Origin: DATLGD01 sp035540755
Lineage (GTDB): Bacteria; Actinomycetota; Actinomycetes; Mycobacteriales; SCTD01
NCBI GenBank assembly: GCA_035540755.1
Contig: DATLGD010000009.1
Coordinates: 1-16,731 of the forward strand
Reading direction: 5' to 3'
DNA: 16,731 bases
Shown here: piece by piece, positions 1 through 8,411 of the stretch
Numbering within the stretch: the stretch's first letter is position 1
How the letters are laid out: each line of letters starts with the position of its first letter
Program-made: the position numbers and the translations under genes
The notes under the pieces: generated by a model
Told to the model about the DNA's origin: nothing
Seen by the model: the letters and a program-made list of their open reading frames with translations, nothing else
Database searches by the model: none

Positions 1-956
1 CCCCCGGTGGACCGGAGGTCCTGAGCCTCGAGGACCGTCCCGACCCGGCGCCGGGGGACGGCGAGGTGCTCGTCGACGTCGGAGCGGCGGGAGTCAACTA
101 CATCGACGTCTACCACCGGACCGGCAAGTACCCGCTGCCCACGCCGTTCGTGGCCGGGTCGGAGGGGGCGGGCGTGGTCAGCGGCGTCGGCCGCGGCGTC
201 GAGGGGGTCGCGATCGGCGACCGGGTCGCCTGGGCGATGGTGCCCGGAGCCGGCTACGCCGAGCGTGTCGTCGTGCCCGCCGCGCGGCTGGTCCCGGTGC
301 CGGACGGCGTCGACCTGGAGGTCGCGGCGGCGCTGATGCTGCAGGGGATGACCGTGCACTACCTGGTCACCTCCACCTACCCGGTGGACGAGGGCACGGT
401 GGCGCTGGTGCACGCGGCGGCGGGCGGGGTCGGGCTGCTGCTCACCCAGGCCGCGGTGGCCCGGGGTGCGCGCGTGATCGGCACGGCGTCGACCGAGCAG
501 AAGGTGCGGCTGGCCGAGCGGGCCGGTGCCTCGGACGTCATCCGGTACGACCTCGCGGACGTTCCCGCCGAGGTCCGGCGGCTGACCGAGGGCCGTGGCG
601 TCGACGTCGTCTACGACGGGGTGGGCGCCGCGACCTGGGACGGCAGCCTGGACAGCCTGCGGCCCCGCGGGCTGATGGTGCTCTACGGCGCGGCCAGCGG
701 TGCACCGGCGCCGATGGACCCGAACGTGCTCAACGGCAAGGGGTCGCTGTTCCTCACCCGCCCGTCGCTGGCGCACCACATCAGCACCCGCGAGGAGCTG
801 CTCCGGCGGGCCGGTGACGTGTTCGCCTGGGCCACCAGCGGGGCGTTGGACGTGCACATCGGCGCCCGCTACGGCCTGGCCGACGCGCCGCAGGCCCACG
901 CCGACCTCGAGGCCCGCCGCACCACCGGCAAGTCGCTCGTCCTGCCCGGCCGGTGA
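1..956 (+). CDS. NADPH:quinone oxidoreductase family protein (MDR superfamily), 5' end cut by window edge
   Basis: Zinc-free medium-chain dehydrogenase/reductase of the quinone oxidoreductase type, expected to reduce quinones or other alpha,beta-unsaturated carbonyls with NADPH in the cytosol. The frame is open from base 3. The first codons read GGPEVLSLEDRPDPAPGDGE, the usual N-terminal strand of this family, so only a handful of residues are missing; about 317 residues are visible against a usual 320-330. The GroES-like half contains GVNYIDVYHRTGKYP and VAGSEGAGVV. The Rossmann half contains the dinucleotide motif HAAAGGVG followed by GARVIGTAST. The C-terminus ARRTTGKSLVLPGR is typical of the family. 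An internal GTG at 66 lies inside the conserved domain and is not the true start. The next gene follows after 31 bases on the same strand. The physiological substrate cannot be read from the sequence. Confidence 0.93.
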   Translation, partial: PGGPEVLSLEDRPDPAPGDGEVLVDVGAAGVNYIDVYHRTGKYPLPTPFVAGSEGAGVVSGVGRGVEGVAIGDRVAWAMVPGAGYAERVVVPAARLVPVPDGVDLEVAAALMLQGMTVHYLVTSTYPVDEGTVALVHAAAGGVGLLLTQAAVARGARVIGTASTEQKVRLAERAGASDVIRYDLADVPAEVRRLTEGRGVDVVYDGVGAATWDGSLDSLRPRGLMVLYGAASGAPAPMDPNVLNGKGSLFLTRPSLAHHISTREELLRRAGDVFAWATSGALDVHIGARYGLADAPQAHADLEARRTTGKSLVLPGR

Positions 957-974
957 GCCTTCCCGCCCGCCCCG

Positions 975-980
975 GACCCT
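975..980 (+). promoter_or_regulatory. Possible leaderless -10 element for the TauE/SafE gene
   Basis: GACCCT sits 7 bases before the GTG at 988 and fits the loose pattern NANNNT at the spacing expected when transcription begins at the start codon. No clear -35 or Shine-Dalgarno sequence is seen. The match is weak because the first base is G rather than T, and read-through from the quinone oxidoreductase gene is equally possible. Confidence 0.25.
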
Positions 981-987
981 TCTCCGG

Positions 988-1770
988 GTGAGCCTGCCGG
1001 AGGTCGTCACGGTCCTGCTGGCCGGGATCGCGGCGGGCACGATGAACGCGGTGGTCGGCTCGGGCACCCTGATCAGCTTCCCGGTGCTGCTCGCCATCGG
1101 GCTCCCCCCGGTGACGGCGAACATCTCCAACACCATCGGCCTGGTCCCGGGCTCGGTCGGCGGGGCCTGGGGCTACCGCCGCGAGCTGACCGGGCAGCGC
1201 CGCCGGGTGCTCGTGCTCGGCACGGCGTCACTGCTCGGTGGCCTGACCGGCGGCATCCTGCTGCTGGTGCTGCCGCCGGAGGTGTTCGAGGTCGTGGTGC
1301 CGGTGCTCGTCTGCCTGGCGCTGGTCCTGATCGTCTCGCAGCCCAGGATCAACCGGGTGGTGCTGAGCCGCCGGGAGCGACGGGGGCGGCTCGGCAGACC
1401 GTCGTCCATCACGCTGCCTGCCGCCGGATCGCTCAGCACGGGTGTCTACGGCGGCTACTTCGGCGCGTCGCAGGGCATCCTGCTCATCGGCATCCTCGGC
1501 GTGCTGGTCCCGGACGAGCTGCACCGCCTGAACGCGCTCAAGAACGTGCTGGTCGGGCTGGTGAACGGGACCGCCGCCCTGCTGTTCGCGGTGCTGTGGG
1601 TCGCCGGCGACGCCCCCGTGGCGTGGGGTGCGGCCGCGCTGCTGGCGGTCGGCTCGTTGACCGGCGGGCTGCTGGGCGGTCGGTACGGCCGGCTGCTGCC
1701 GCCGGCGTTCCTGCGCGGGCTGATCGTGGTCATCGGTCTGTTCGCGGTCGTGCAGCTCGTGGCCGGCTGA
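988..1770 (+). CDS. TauE/SafE family sulfite/anion exporter-like membrane protein
   Basis: Integral membrane protein of 260 residues, the usual size for the TauE/SafE (DUF81) family, whose members move sulfite, sulfoacetate or other small organic anions across the cytoplasmic membrane. The N-terminal repeat shows the family pattern: GTMNAVVGSGTLISFP (residues 17-32), GLPPVTANISNTIGLVPGS (38-56), then GYRREL. The second half carries the inverted-repeat counterpart GVYGGYFGASQGILLI (about 152-167) and LNALKNVL. About eight hydrophobic segments are visible, with an arginine-rich cytoplasmic loop near residues 118-138. GTG at 988 is chosen because the family pattern starts directly after it; the same frame is open upstream to 700, but that part is arginine-rich shadow of the preceding gene. 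The MFS gene begins 6 bases after the stop, so co-transcription is likely. The substrate is unknown. Confidence 0.9.
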   Translation: MSLPEVVTVLLAGIAAGTMNAVVGSGTLISFPVLLAIGLPPVTANISNTIGLVPGSVGGAWGYRRELTGQRRRVLVLGTASLLGGLTGGILLLVLPPEVFEVVVPVLVCLALVLIVSQPRINRVVLSRRERRGRLGRPSSITLPAAGSLSTGVYGGYFGASQGILLIGILGVLVPDELHRLNALKNVLVGLVNGTAALLFAVLWVAGDAPVAWGAAALLAVGSLTGGLLGGRYGRLLPPAFLRGLIVVIGLFAVVQLVAG

Positions 1771-1776
1771 CGCGCC

Positions 1777-2967
1777 GTGCAGAGCGACCTGACCGAGCCG
1801 GTACGCCGCGGCCACGTGCGGCTGCTCATGGCCGCCACGGCCATCAGCTCCTTCGACCGGTTCGTCACCGGCCCGGTACTGGTGACCCTCGCGGTGGCCT
1901 TCTCCACCGACCTCGCCGCCGCTGCCCTGACGGCGTCGGCCTACTACGTGCTGTACGGGCTCGGCCAGCCCTTCTGGGGGATCTCCAGCGACCGGCTCGG
2001 CAGGGTGCGGACGATGCGGCTGGCGCTGGCGGTGGTCGTGCTGGCCGGCGGCGCCACCGCGATCGCCCCGACGCTGCCGGCGCTGGTCGCCGCCCGGGCG
2101 GTCGCGGGGGCCGCGATGGGCGCGGTGGTCCCGGTGTGCCTGGTCTACCTCGGCGACGCGGTGCCGTTCGCCCGGCGACAGGCGGCGCTGACCGACCTGA
2201 CGGCCGCCACCGCCGCGGGCATCACCGCCGCCACCGCGCTCGGCGGAGTGCTGGCGGCGACCGTGTCGTGGCGGGCGGCCCTGCTGCTGCCGGCCGTCGC
2301 TGCCGCGGTGCTGCTGTGCCTGTTCTCCCGGCTGCCCGAGCCGTTCAGGACGCCCGGTCGCAGCGGGCTGCGGGTCGTGCTGCGGCAGCGCTGGGGGCGG
2401 GTGGTGCTGGCGTTGTCGCTGGTGGAGGGCGCCGTCCTGCTGGGCCTGCTCACCTATCTCGTGCCGGCGCTGGAGAGCACCGGCAGCTCACCGACCGTGG
2501 CCGGTCTTGTGGTCGCGCTGTACGGGGTGTCGCTGCTGCTGGCCTCGCGGCTGGTCAAGCGGGCCGTGGGCCGGACGTCCCCCAGGGCGCTGATCGGCGT
2601 CGGCACGGGAGTCCTGGTGCTGGCCTACCTGGTGCTCGCCGTCTCCCAGGGGGTGGTGGCGGTGGGTCTGGGTGCGGTGCTCATCGGCGCCGGCTGGGCA
2701 GCCATGCACACCACGATGCAGACCTGGGCGACCGAGGCCGTCCCGGCGGCGCGGGCCACCATGGTGTCGCTGTTCGCCGGGGCGCTGTTCCTCGGCAGCG
2801 GCATCGCCACCGCCGCGCTCGCCCCGCTGGCCGGCCGCGACCGCTGGGGGCTGATGTTCGCCGGGGCCGCCGTCGTGGCTGCCGGGTTCGGAGTGGTGGC
2901 GGGGGTGAGCCGAGGGCGCTTCCCGCCGCCTGCGCCCGGTGCGCGTCTGGACGCCGGCGACGCCTAG
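1777..2967 (+). CDS. MFS transporter (12-TM, drug/metabolite efflux type)
   Basis: Major facilitator superfamily protein of 396 residues with about 12 hydrophobic segments. The clearest signature is MFS motif A between TM2 and TM3, GISSDRLGRVRTM (residues 68-80), with Asp72, Arg73, Gly75 and Arg76 conserved. A charged central loop around residues 205-235 separates two six-helix halves. The tail is short, polar and proline-rich. GTG at 1777, 6 bases after the preceding stop, is the only start that fits; no good Shine-Dalgarno sequence precedes it, so reinitiation after the TauE/SafE gene is plausible. The overall look resembles proton-coupled efflux permeases of the DHA1/arabinose-efflux type, but the substrate cannot be read. 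The TAG stop doubles as the start of a putative -10 box for the glpD gene. Placement between an anion exporter and glpD does not reveal its cargo. Confidence 0.9.
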   Translation: MQSDLTEPVRRGHVRLLMAATAISSFDRFVTGPVLVTLAVAFSTDLAAAALTASAYYVLYGLGQPFWGISSDRLGRVRTMRLALAVVVLAGGATAIAPTLPALVAARAVAGAAMGAVVPVCLVYLGDAVPFARRQAALTDLTAATAAGITAATALGGVLAATVSWRAALLLPAVAAAVLLCLFSRLPEPFRTPGRSGLRVVLRQRWGRVVLALSLVEGAVLLGLLTYLVPALESTGSSPTVAGLVVALYGVSLLLASRLVKRAVGRTSPRALIGVGTGVLVLAYLVLAVSQGVVAVGLGAVLIGAGWAAMHTTMQTWATEAVPAARATMVSLFAGALFLGSGIATAALAPLAGRDRWGLMFAGAAVVAAGFGVVAGVSRGRFPPPAPGARLDAGDA

Positions 2968-2970
2968 CCT
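2965..2970 (+). promoter_or_regulatory. Putative -10 element of glpD (leaderless type), overlapping the MFS stop codon
   Basis: TAGCCT fits the actinobacterial -10 consensus TANNNT and is followed by 7 bases (gggctcc) before the GTG at 2978. That is the spacing expected when the transcript begins at or very near the start codon. No Shine-Dalgarno sequence precedes this GTG, which fits a leaderless messenger. The first three bases are the TAG stop of the MFS gene. No convincing -35 box is seen. Confidence 0.5.
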
Positions 2971-2977
2971 GGGCTCC

Positions 2978-4705
2978 GTGCTCGTCCCCGCAGCCCTCTC
3001 GCCAGCCGCGCGCGAGGCGGCCCTGGCGGGAATGTCCTCCGGCGAGGAGCTGGACGTCCTCGTCATCGGCGGTGGCGTGGTGGGCGCCGGCGCCGCGCTC
3101 GACGCCGTGACGAGGGGGCTGCGCACCGGTTTGGTCGAGCAGCGCGACTGGGCCAGCGGCACGAGCAGCCGCAGCAGCAAGCTCGTGCACGGCGGCCTGC
3201 GCTACCTGGAGATGCTCGACTTCCGCCTGGTGGCCGAGGCGCTCGCCGAGCGGTCGCTGCTGCTGCAGCGCCTGGCGCCGCACCTGGTGCGCCCGGTGCC
3301 GTTCCTGTACCCGCTGCAGCACCGCGCCTGGGAGCGGCCGTACGTCGGCGCCGGCATCGCGCTCTACGACGGCATGAGCCTGCTGTCGGGCAAGGGCAGC
3401 GGGCTGCCGCGGCACCGGCACCTGTCCCGCCGCCGGGCGCTGCGCGAGGCGCCGGCCCTGAGGCCGGACGCGCTGGTCGGCGCGGTCCAGTACTGGGACG
3501 CCCAGGTCGACGACGCCCGGCACACCATGTTCCTCGCCCGCACGGCGTCGGCCTACGGCGCGCTGTGCGCGAACCGGGCGCGCGTCGTCGGGCTGCTGCG
3601 CCAGGGGGAGCGGGTCACCGGCGCAGTGGTGCGCGACCTCGAGACCGGCACCGACCTCGAGGTGCGGGCCAAGCAGGTCGTCAACGCCACCGGCGTGTGG
3701 ACCGACGACACCCAGGCCCTCGCCGACACCCGCGGCCAGTTCCAGGTGCGGGCCAGCAAGGGCGTGCACCTGCTGGTGCCGCGCGACCGCATCCAGAGCT
3801 CCACCGGGCTGATCCTGCGCACCGCCACCAGCGTGCTGTTCGTCATCCCGTGGGGCCGGCACTGGATCGTCGGCACCACCGACACCGACTGGGCCCTCGA
3901 CAAGAGCCACCCGGCGGTGAGCGCGCGCGACGTCGACTACCTGCTCGAGCAGACCAACCGGGTGCTGGCGCAGCCGCTACGCAAGGCCGACGTCGAGGGC
4001 GTCTACGCCGGGCTGCGGCCGCTGCTGCACGGCGAGAGCGACCTCACCAGCGGCCTGTCCCGCGAGCACACCGTGGCGCACCCGGTGCCGGGGCTCGTGG
4101 TCGTCGCGGGCGGCAAGTACACGACCTACCGGGTGATGGCGCGCGACGCCGTCGACGAGGCGGTGCGGGCGCTGTCCTTCGATCTGGCGGCGAAGGTGCC
4201 TGCGTCGGTGACCGAGGACGTGCCGCTGCTCGGCGCGGAGGGCTACGCGGCGCTGTGGAACCAGCGCCGCACCCTCGCCGAGCGCAGCGGCCTGCACCGC
4301 GCGCGCGTGGAGCACCTGCTGCACCGCTACGGCACCCTCGTGCACGAGCTGCTGGCGCTGCTCGCCGAGGACCCGACGCTGGCCGAGCCCCTGCCGGGCG
4401 CCGACGACTACCTGCGCGTCGAGGTCGTCTACGCCGTCACCGCCGAGGGCGCCCGCCACCTCGACGACGTGCTCACCCGGCGCACCCGGGCCTCCATCGA
4501 GACCTGGGACCGGGGCGCCGCCGCCGCTCCGGTCGTCGCCGCCCTGATGGCGCCGCTGCTCGGCTGGGACGCCGCGCACGAGGCGCTCGAGGTCGAGCAC
4601 TACCTGGCCCGGGTGGCAGCCGAGCGGCAGGCGCAGGAGCAGCCCGACGACGAGACGGCCGACGCCGCACGGCTCGGCGCGCCCGACGTCGTGCCGGTGC
4701 GGTAG
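2978..4705 (+). CDS. glpD: FAD-dependent glycerol-3-phosphate dehydrogenase
   Basis: Oxidises sn-glycerol 3-phosphate to dihydroxyacetone phosphate with FAD and passes electrons to the membrane quinone pool; a peripheral membrane enzyme. At 575 residues it matches the family length and follows mycobacterial GlpD block for block as remembered. The FAD-binding motif is VLVIGGGVVGAG (residues 27-38), followed by the GlpD signature SGTSSRSSKLVHGGLRYLE (60-78). Further conserved blocks are DARHTM (179-184), VVNATGVWTD (234-243), RASKGVHLLVPRDRI (258-272), IPWGRHWIVGTTDTDW (290-305), GVYAGLRPLL (341-350), LSREH (360-364) and GGKYTTYRVMA (378-388). A C-terminal alpha-helical domain covers about 415-550. 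GTG at 2978 is chosen because homology begins just after it; an in-frame GTG at 2939 lies inside the MFS gene. No glpF or glpK is next to it, so the glycerol source is not shown. Confidence 0.95.
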   Translation: MLVPAALSPAAREAALAGMSSGEELDVLVIGGGVVGAGAALDAVTRGLRTGLVEQRDWASGTSSRSSKLVHGGLRYLEMLDFRLVAEALAERSLLLQRLAPHLVRPVPFLYPLQHRAWERPYVGAGIALYDGMSLLSGKGSGLPRHRHLSRRRALREAPALRPDALVGAVQYWDAQVDDARHTMFLARTASAYGALCANRARVVGLLRQGERVTGAVVRDLETGTDLEVRAKQVVNATGVWTDDTQALADTRGQFQVRASKGVHLLVPRDRIQSSTGLILRTATSVLFVIPWGRHWIVGTTDTDWALDKSHPAVSARDVDYLLEQTNRVLAQPLRKADVEGVYAGLRPLLHGESDLTSGLSREHTVAHPVPGLVVVAGGKYTTYRVMARDAVDEAVRALSFDLAAKVPASVTEDVPLLGAEGYAALWNQRRTLAERSGLHRARVEHLLHRYGTLVHELLALLAEDPTLAEPLPGADDYLRVEVVYAVTAEGARHLDDVLTRRTRASIETWDRGAAAAPVVAALMAPLLGWDAAHEALEVEHYLARVAAERQAQEQPDDETADAARLGAPDVVPVR

Positions 4706-4710
4706 GGCGG

Positions 4711-4725
<15 letters not shown>
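4688..4725. terminator. Weak inverted repeat across the glpD / BCCT convergent junction
   Basis: GTCG and GCCGG (4688-4691 and 4693-4697) can pair with CCGGC and CGAC (4715-4719 and 4722-4725). This gives a nine-pair stem with a small internal loop and a 17-base terminal loop that contains both stop codons. There is no T tract. The position between two facing genes suits a two-way terminator, but the stem is interrupted and chance pairing is common at this GC content. Confidence 0.22.
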
Positions 4726-6240
<1,515 letters not shown>

Positions 6241-6250
6241 GGGAGGATCG

Positions 6251-6256
6251 CTTCCT
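6251..6256 (-). promoter_or_regulatory. Ribosome binding site that favours the inner BCCT start
   Basis: On the minus strand AGGAAG lies 10 bases before the GTG at 6240. The outer in-frame GTG at 6291 has only a weak GGGATA 14 or so bases upstream. This makes the inner start more likely, although the spacing is a little long. Confidence 0.4.
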
Positions 6257-6359
6257 GCTCGGGGACGGACGTCGGTCCGGTGGCTGCCCACGCGGGCGTC
6301 GTCTATCCCCGGGGCGGCCTGTCCGACACCGTAGTCGGGCCGTCCGGCAGGGTGGGGGC

Positions 6360-7679
6360 GTGCGCACCGACGTCCCCGGGCCGCAGGAGGCCTACCGCGC
6401 GATCGACCTCGCGCTGCGCGCCGGCGAGGTCCTGCTGTCCGGCGGCGCCGGCGCGGCCGACGTCACCGCCACCTGCACCGCCGTGGCCGAGGCCTGTGGG
6501 CTGCGCGGTCTCGAGTGCGATCTCACCTTCACCTCCATCTCGGTGTCCTGGCAGCCGGCGCTCGACGTGGCGCCGCTCACCGGGCTGCGGCTGGTGCAGG
6601 TGCGCGGCCTGGACTACACGCGGGTGACGGCGGTGCACAACCTCGTGCACGACCTGGTGGACGGGCGGATCGACCAGGCCACCGCGGCCGAGCGGCTCCG
6701 CGAGGTGGTCGCCGCCCGGCACCCGTACCGGCGGCCGGTCGTCACCGGCGCCCGCGCGATGCTCGCCACCTCGGTGGCGGTGCTGCTCGGCGCCGGGCCG
6801 GTCGTGGCCGGGGCCGCCTTCGCCGCCACGGTGGCCGTCGACCTCGTCGGGACCCGGCTGCACCGTCGCGGCGTGCCGGTCTTCTACCAGAACGTGGTCG
6901 GCGGCCTGATCGCGACGGCGGTGGCGCTCGGGCTCGTCGCGGCCGGCGTCGGCGTCCGGCCGTCGCTCGTCGTGGCCGGCGGCATCGTCCTGCTGCTGCC
7001 GGGCGTCACCCTCGTCGGGGCGGTGCAGGACGCGATCACCGGCTTCTACGTCACGGCCAGCGCCCGGGCGTTCGAGACGTTCCTGCTCACCGCCGGGATC
7101 ATCAGCGGCGTCGCCCTGGCGCTGTCCGCCGGCAACCAGCTCGGGCTGTCGGTGCACGTCGGGGACATCCCGATCCGCGGGCTCCAGGAGGTCCCGCTGC
7201 AGCTGCTGGCCGCGGCGGTCGTCTCTGCGTCGTTCGCCGTGGCCAACTACGCCCCGCGGCGCACCGTGCCGGCGGTCGGCGCCGCCGGAGCGCTCGGCTG
7301 GGCGACGTTCGTGCTCGTCGACCGGCTCCAGCTGCCGGCGACCTTCGCGACCGCCGTCGCCGCCGTGCTGATCGGGCTCGGTGCCGGCCGGTTCGCCCGC
7401 CGGCAGAAGGCGCCGGTGCTGGTCTACCTCGCCGGCGGCATCATCCCGCTGCTGCCGGGGCTGCTCATCTACCGCGGCATGCGGCGGTTCGCCGACGGCG
7501 ACAGCCTGGCCGGCATCACGCTGCTCGGTGAGGCGGTGTCGGTGGGGCTGGCGCTGGCCGCCGGCGCGATCCTCGGCGAGTTCCTCGGCCAGCCGGTGCG
7601 CCGCGACGTGCGTCGCCGCGACCGCCGCACCGCAGGCCCCCGGCTGGCCGGCCCGCGAGGACGGCGGCGCCGGGCCTGA
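6360..7679 (+). CDS. Threonine/serine exporter family protein (ThrE-like)
   Basis: Membrane protein of 439 residues with the two-part ThrE build: an N-terminal soluble-plus-membrane domain (ThrE/DUF1212) and a C-terminal four-helix membrane domain (ThrE_2/DUF3815). Corynebacterium ThrE exports threonine and serine using the proton gradient. The N-terminal domain has LRAGEVLLSGGAGAADVTAT (residues 19-38), a short putatively cytoplasmic region with VHNLVHDLVDGRIDQATA (92-109), then helices. The core motif LLLPGVTLVGAVQDAITGFY (211-230) continues into VTASARAFE; PGxxLxxAxxD is a hallmark of the family. The C-terminal repeat has AGGIIPLLPGLLIYRGM (358-374). The tail is basic. GTG at 6360 follows a purine-rich ggtggggg. 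The gene is divergent from the BCCT transporter and ends 7 bases from the convergent isomerase gene. Amino acid specificity is not proven by the sequence. Confidence 0.92.
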   Translation: MRTDVPGPQEAYRAIDLALRAGEVLLSGGAGAADVTATCTAVAEACGLRGLECDLTFTSISVSWQPALDVAPLTGLRLVQVRGLDYTRVTAVHNLVHDLVDGRIDQATAAERLREVVAARHPYRRPVVTGARAMLATSVAVLLGAGPVVAGAAFAATVAVDLVGTRLHRRGVPVFYQNVVGGLIATAVALGLVAAGVGVRPSLVVAGGIVLLLPGVTLVGAVQDAITGFYVTASARAFETFLLTAGIISGVALALSAGNQLGLSVHVGDIPIRGLQEVPLQLLAAAVVSASFAVANYAPRRTVPAVGAAGALGWATFVLVDRLQLPATFATAVAAVLIGLGAGRFARRQKAPVLVYLAGGIIPLLPGLLIYRGMRRFADGDSLAGITLLGEAVSVGLALAAGAILGEFLGQPVRRDVRRRDRRTAGPRLAGPRGRRRRA

Positions 7680-7698
7680 CGCGGGCTCAGGCGGCCGG
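7670..7698. terminator. Stem-loop containing both stop codons at the ThrE / isomerase junction
   Basis: CCGGGCCTGA (7670-7679) can pair with TCAGGC (7687-7692) and CCGG (7695-7698). This gives a ten-pair stem with a two-base bulge and a 7-base loop. The TGA of the exporter and the TGA of the facing gene (TCA on this strand) lie in opposite arms. No T tract follows on either strand. Position and compactness suit a two-way terminator, but part of the symmetry arises simply because both genes end in GCC-TGA. Confidence 0.35.
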
Positions 7699-8349
7699 GG
7701 TCCGCAGCAGCTGCAGGGCGTGCGCGTACATGCCCTCCTTGATCGTGCCGAGGGCCGGGCTCGCCGTGCCGGCGAGGGCCCGGGCGCGCTCGACCGCCGC
7801 CGGCACGACGTCGTCGAGGTCGACGGCGGCGTCCACGATGCCGGCCGCGAGCGCGTCGGGACCGGGGTAGCGGCGGGCGGTGGTCATCGCCTCGTGCGCC
7901 GTCCGGTGCGACAGCCGGCCCTGGATCAGCGCGGACATGCCTGGTGTGAAGGGGATCCGGATGTCGACCTCGGGCAGGCAGAACCAGCCGCGGTCGGCGC
8001 GCATGACCCGGAGGTCGTGGGCGAGCGCGAGCATCGCGCCGGCGGCGAACACGTGCCCCTGGCAGGCTGCGACCGTGGGCACCGGCAGGCTCAGCGCCCG
8101 GGCGAGCAGGGCGTGCACGTCGTCGACGAACGGGCCGGCGGCCTCGGGGTTCGCGCCCATCCAGTCGAGGTCCAGGCCGTTCGACCAGATCTTGCCGGCG
8201 GCACGCGTCACGAGCGCGCGGGGACCGTCCGCGCCGGCCACCTGGTCGAGCGCGGCCGCCACCTCGCCGACCCAGTCCGGGGTGAAGCGGTTCTCGCCGT
8301 CGCCGAGGTCGAGCAGGTAGACCTCGCCGTCGCGGTCCAGCGTGGGCAC
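7687..8349 (-). CDS. Enoyl-CoA hydratase/isomerase family protein, probable delta3,delta2-enoyl-CoA isomerase
   Basis: Crotonase-fold protein of 220 residues, shorter than typical hydratases (about 255-260). The CoA-binding/oxyanion parts are visible: WSNGLDLDWM (residues 55-64) and GHVFAAGAMLALAHD (98-112). In crotonase two glutamates do the hydration chemistry. Here the place of the first is Met106, while the second is kept as Glu127 in LPEVDIRIP. A single glutamate is the pattern of enoyl-CoA isomerases, and the wording around it (DRGWFCLPEVDI) resembles plant peroxisomal ECI proteins. I therefore infer movement of a 3-double bond to position 2 during oxidation of unsaturated fatty acids. 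GTG at 8349 is chosen because AGGAGG lies 4 bases upstream; an in-frame start at 8397 adds 16 proline/glycine-rich residues and would read through that site. It is divergent from helD and shares its promoter region. Confidence 0.9.
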   Translation of the reverse strand: MPTLDRDGEVYLLDLGDGENRFTPDWVGEVAAALDQVAGADGPRALVTRAAGKIWSNGLDLDWMGANPEAAGPFVDDVHALLARALSLPVPTVAACQGHVFAAGAMLALAHDLRVMRADRGWFCLPEVDIRIPFTPGMSALIQGRLSHRTAHEAMTTARRYPGPDALAAGIVDAAVDLDDVVPAAVERARALAGTASPALGTIKEGMYAHALQLLRTPAA

Positions 8350-8353
8350 GGCT

Positions 8354-8359
8354 CCTCCT
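8354..8359 (-). promoter_or_regulatory. Strong Shine-Dalgarno sequence fixing the isomerase start
   Basis: A perfect AGGAGG on the minus strand, 4 bases before the GTG at 8349. It rules against the longer in-frame start at 8397. It is the best ribosome binding site in the window; helD, glpD and the UMF1 gene have none at a useful distance. Confidence 0.75.
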
Positions 8360-8377
8360 GGTGTTCCGGGTGGGCCG

Positions 8378-8383
8378 AACCTA
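8378..8383 (-). promoter_or_regulatory. Putative -10 element of the isomerase gene
   Basis: TAGGTT on the minus strand fits TANNNT and lies 28 bases upstream of the GTG at 8349, leaving room for a short leader carrying AGGAGG. No good -35 match is seen at 17-18 bases. Its first two bases overlap the end of the 12-bp palindrome at 8382-8393. Confidence 0.35.
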
Positions 8384-8393
8384 CCCGCGGGTA
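8382..8393. promoter_or_regulatory. Perfect 12-bp palindrome TACCCGCGGGTA, candidate operator
   Basis: TACCCGCGGGTA reads identically on both strands and lies in the 62-base spacer between the divergent isomerase and helD genes. It touches the putative -10 of the isomerase gene and lies just before the putative -10 of helD, where a dimeric repressor (TetR-like, for example) could govern both. No regulator gene is adjacent and the site is not recognised as a named box. The operator role is inference. Confidence 0.45.
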
Positions 8394-8399
8394 ACACGG

Positions 8400-8405
8400 C
8401 AGACT
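8400..8405 (+). promoter_or_regulatory. Putative leaderless -10 element of helD
   Basis: CAGACT, a one-base departure from TANNNT, sits 6 bases before the GTG at 8412. No Shine-Dalgarno sequence precedes that GTG. This fits a transcript starting at the start codon. The palindrome at 8382-8393 would fall in the spacer between this box and any -35. Confidence 0.35.
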
Positions 8406-8411
8406 GTCCGG

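Noticed and set aside
2939..2977. Upstream GTG at 2939 as the start of glpD
   Set aside because: It would overlap the MFS gene by 29 bases and adds residues unlike GlpD N-termini. The GTG at 2978 has a -10-like box at the right distance.
8350..8397. Upstream in-frame start at 8397 for the isomerase gene
   Set aside because: It would place the perfect AGGAGG inside the coding region and add a Pro/Gly-rich stretch absent from the crotonase fold.
8350..8411. Rifamycin-associated element and HelR assignment for helD
   Set aside because: The element as I remember it (an inverted repeat around GGGGCTTGC) is not present. The 12-bp palindrome is different, so an antibiotic-resistance role has no support here.
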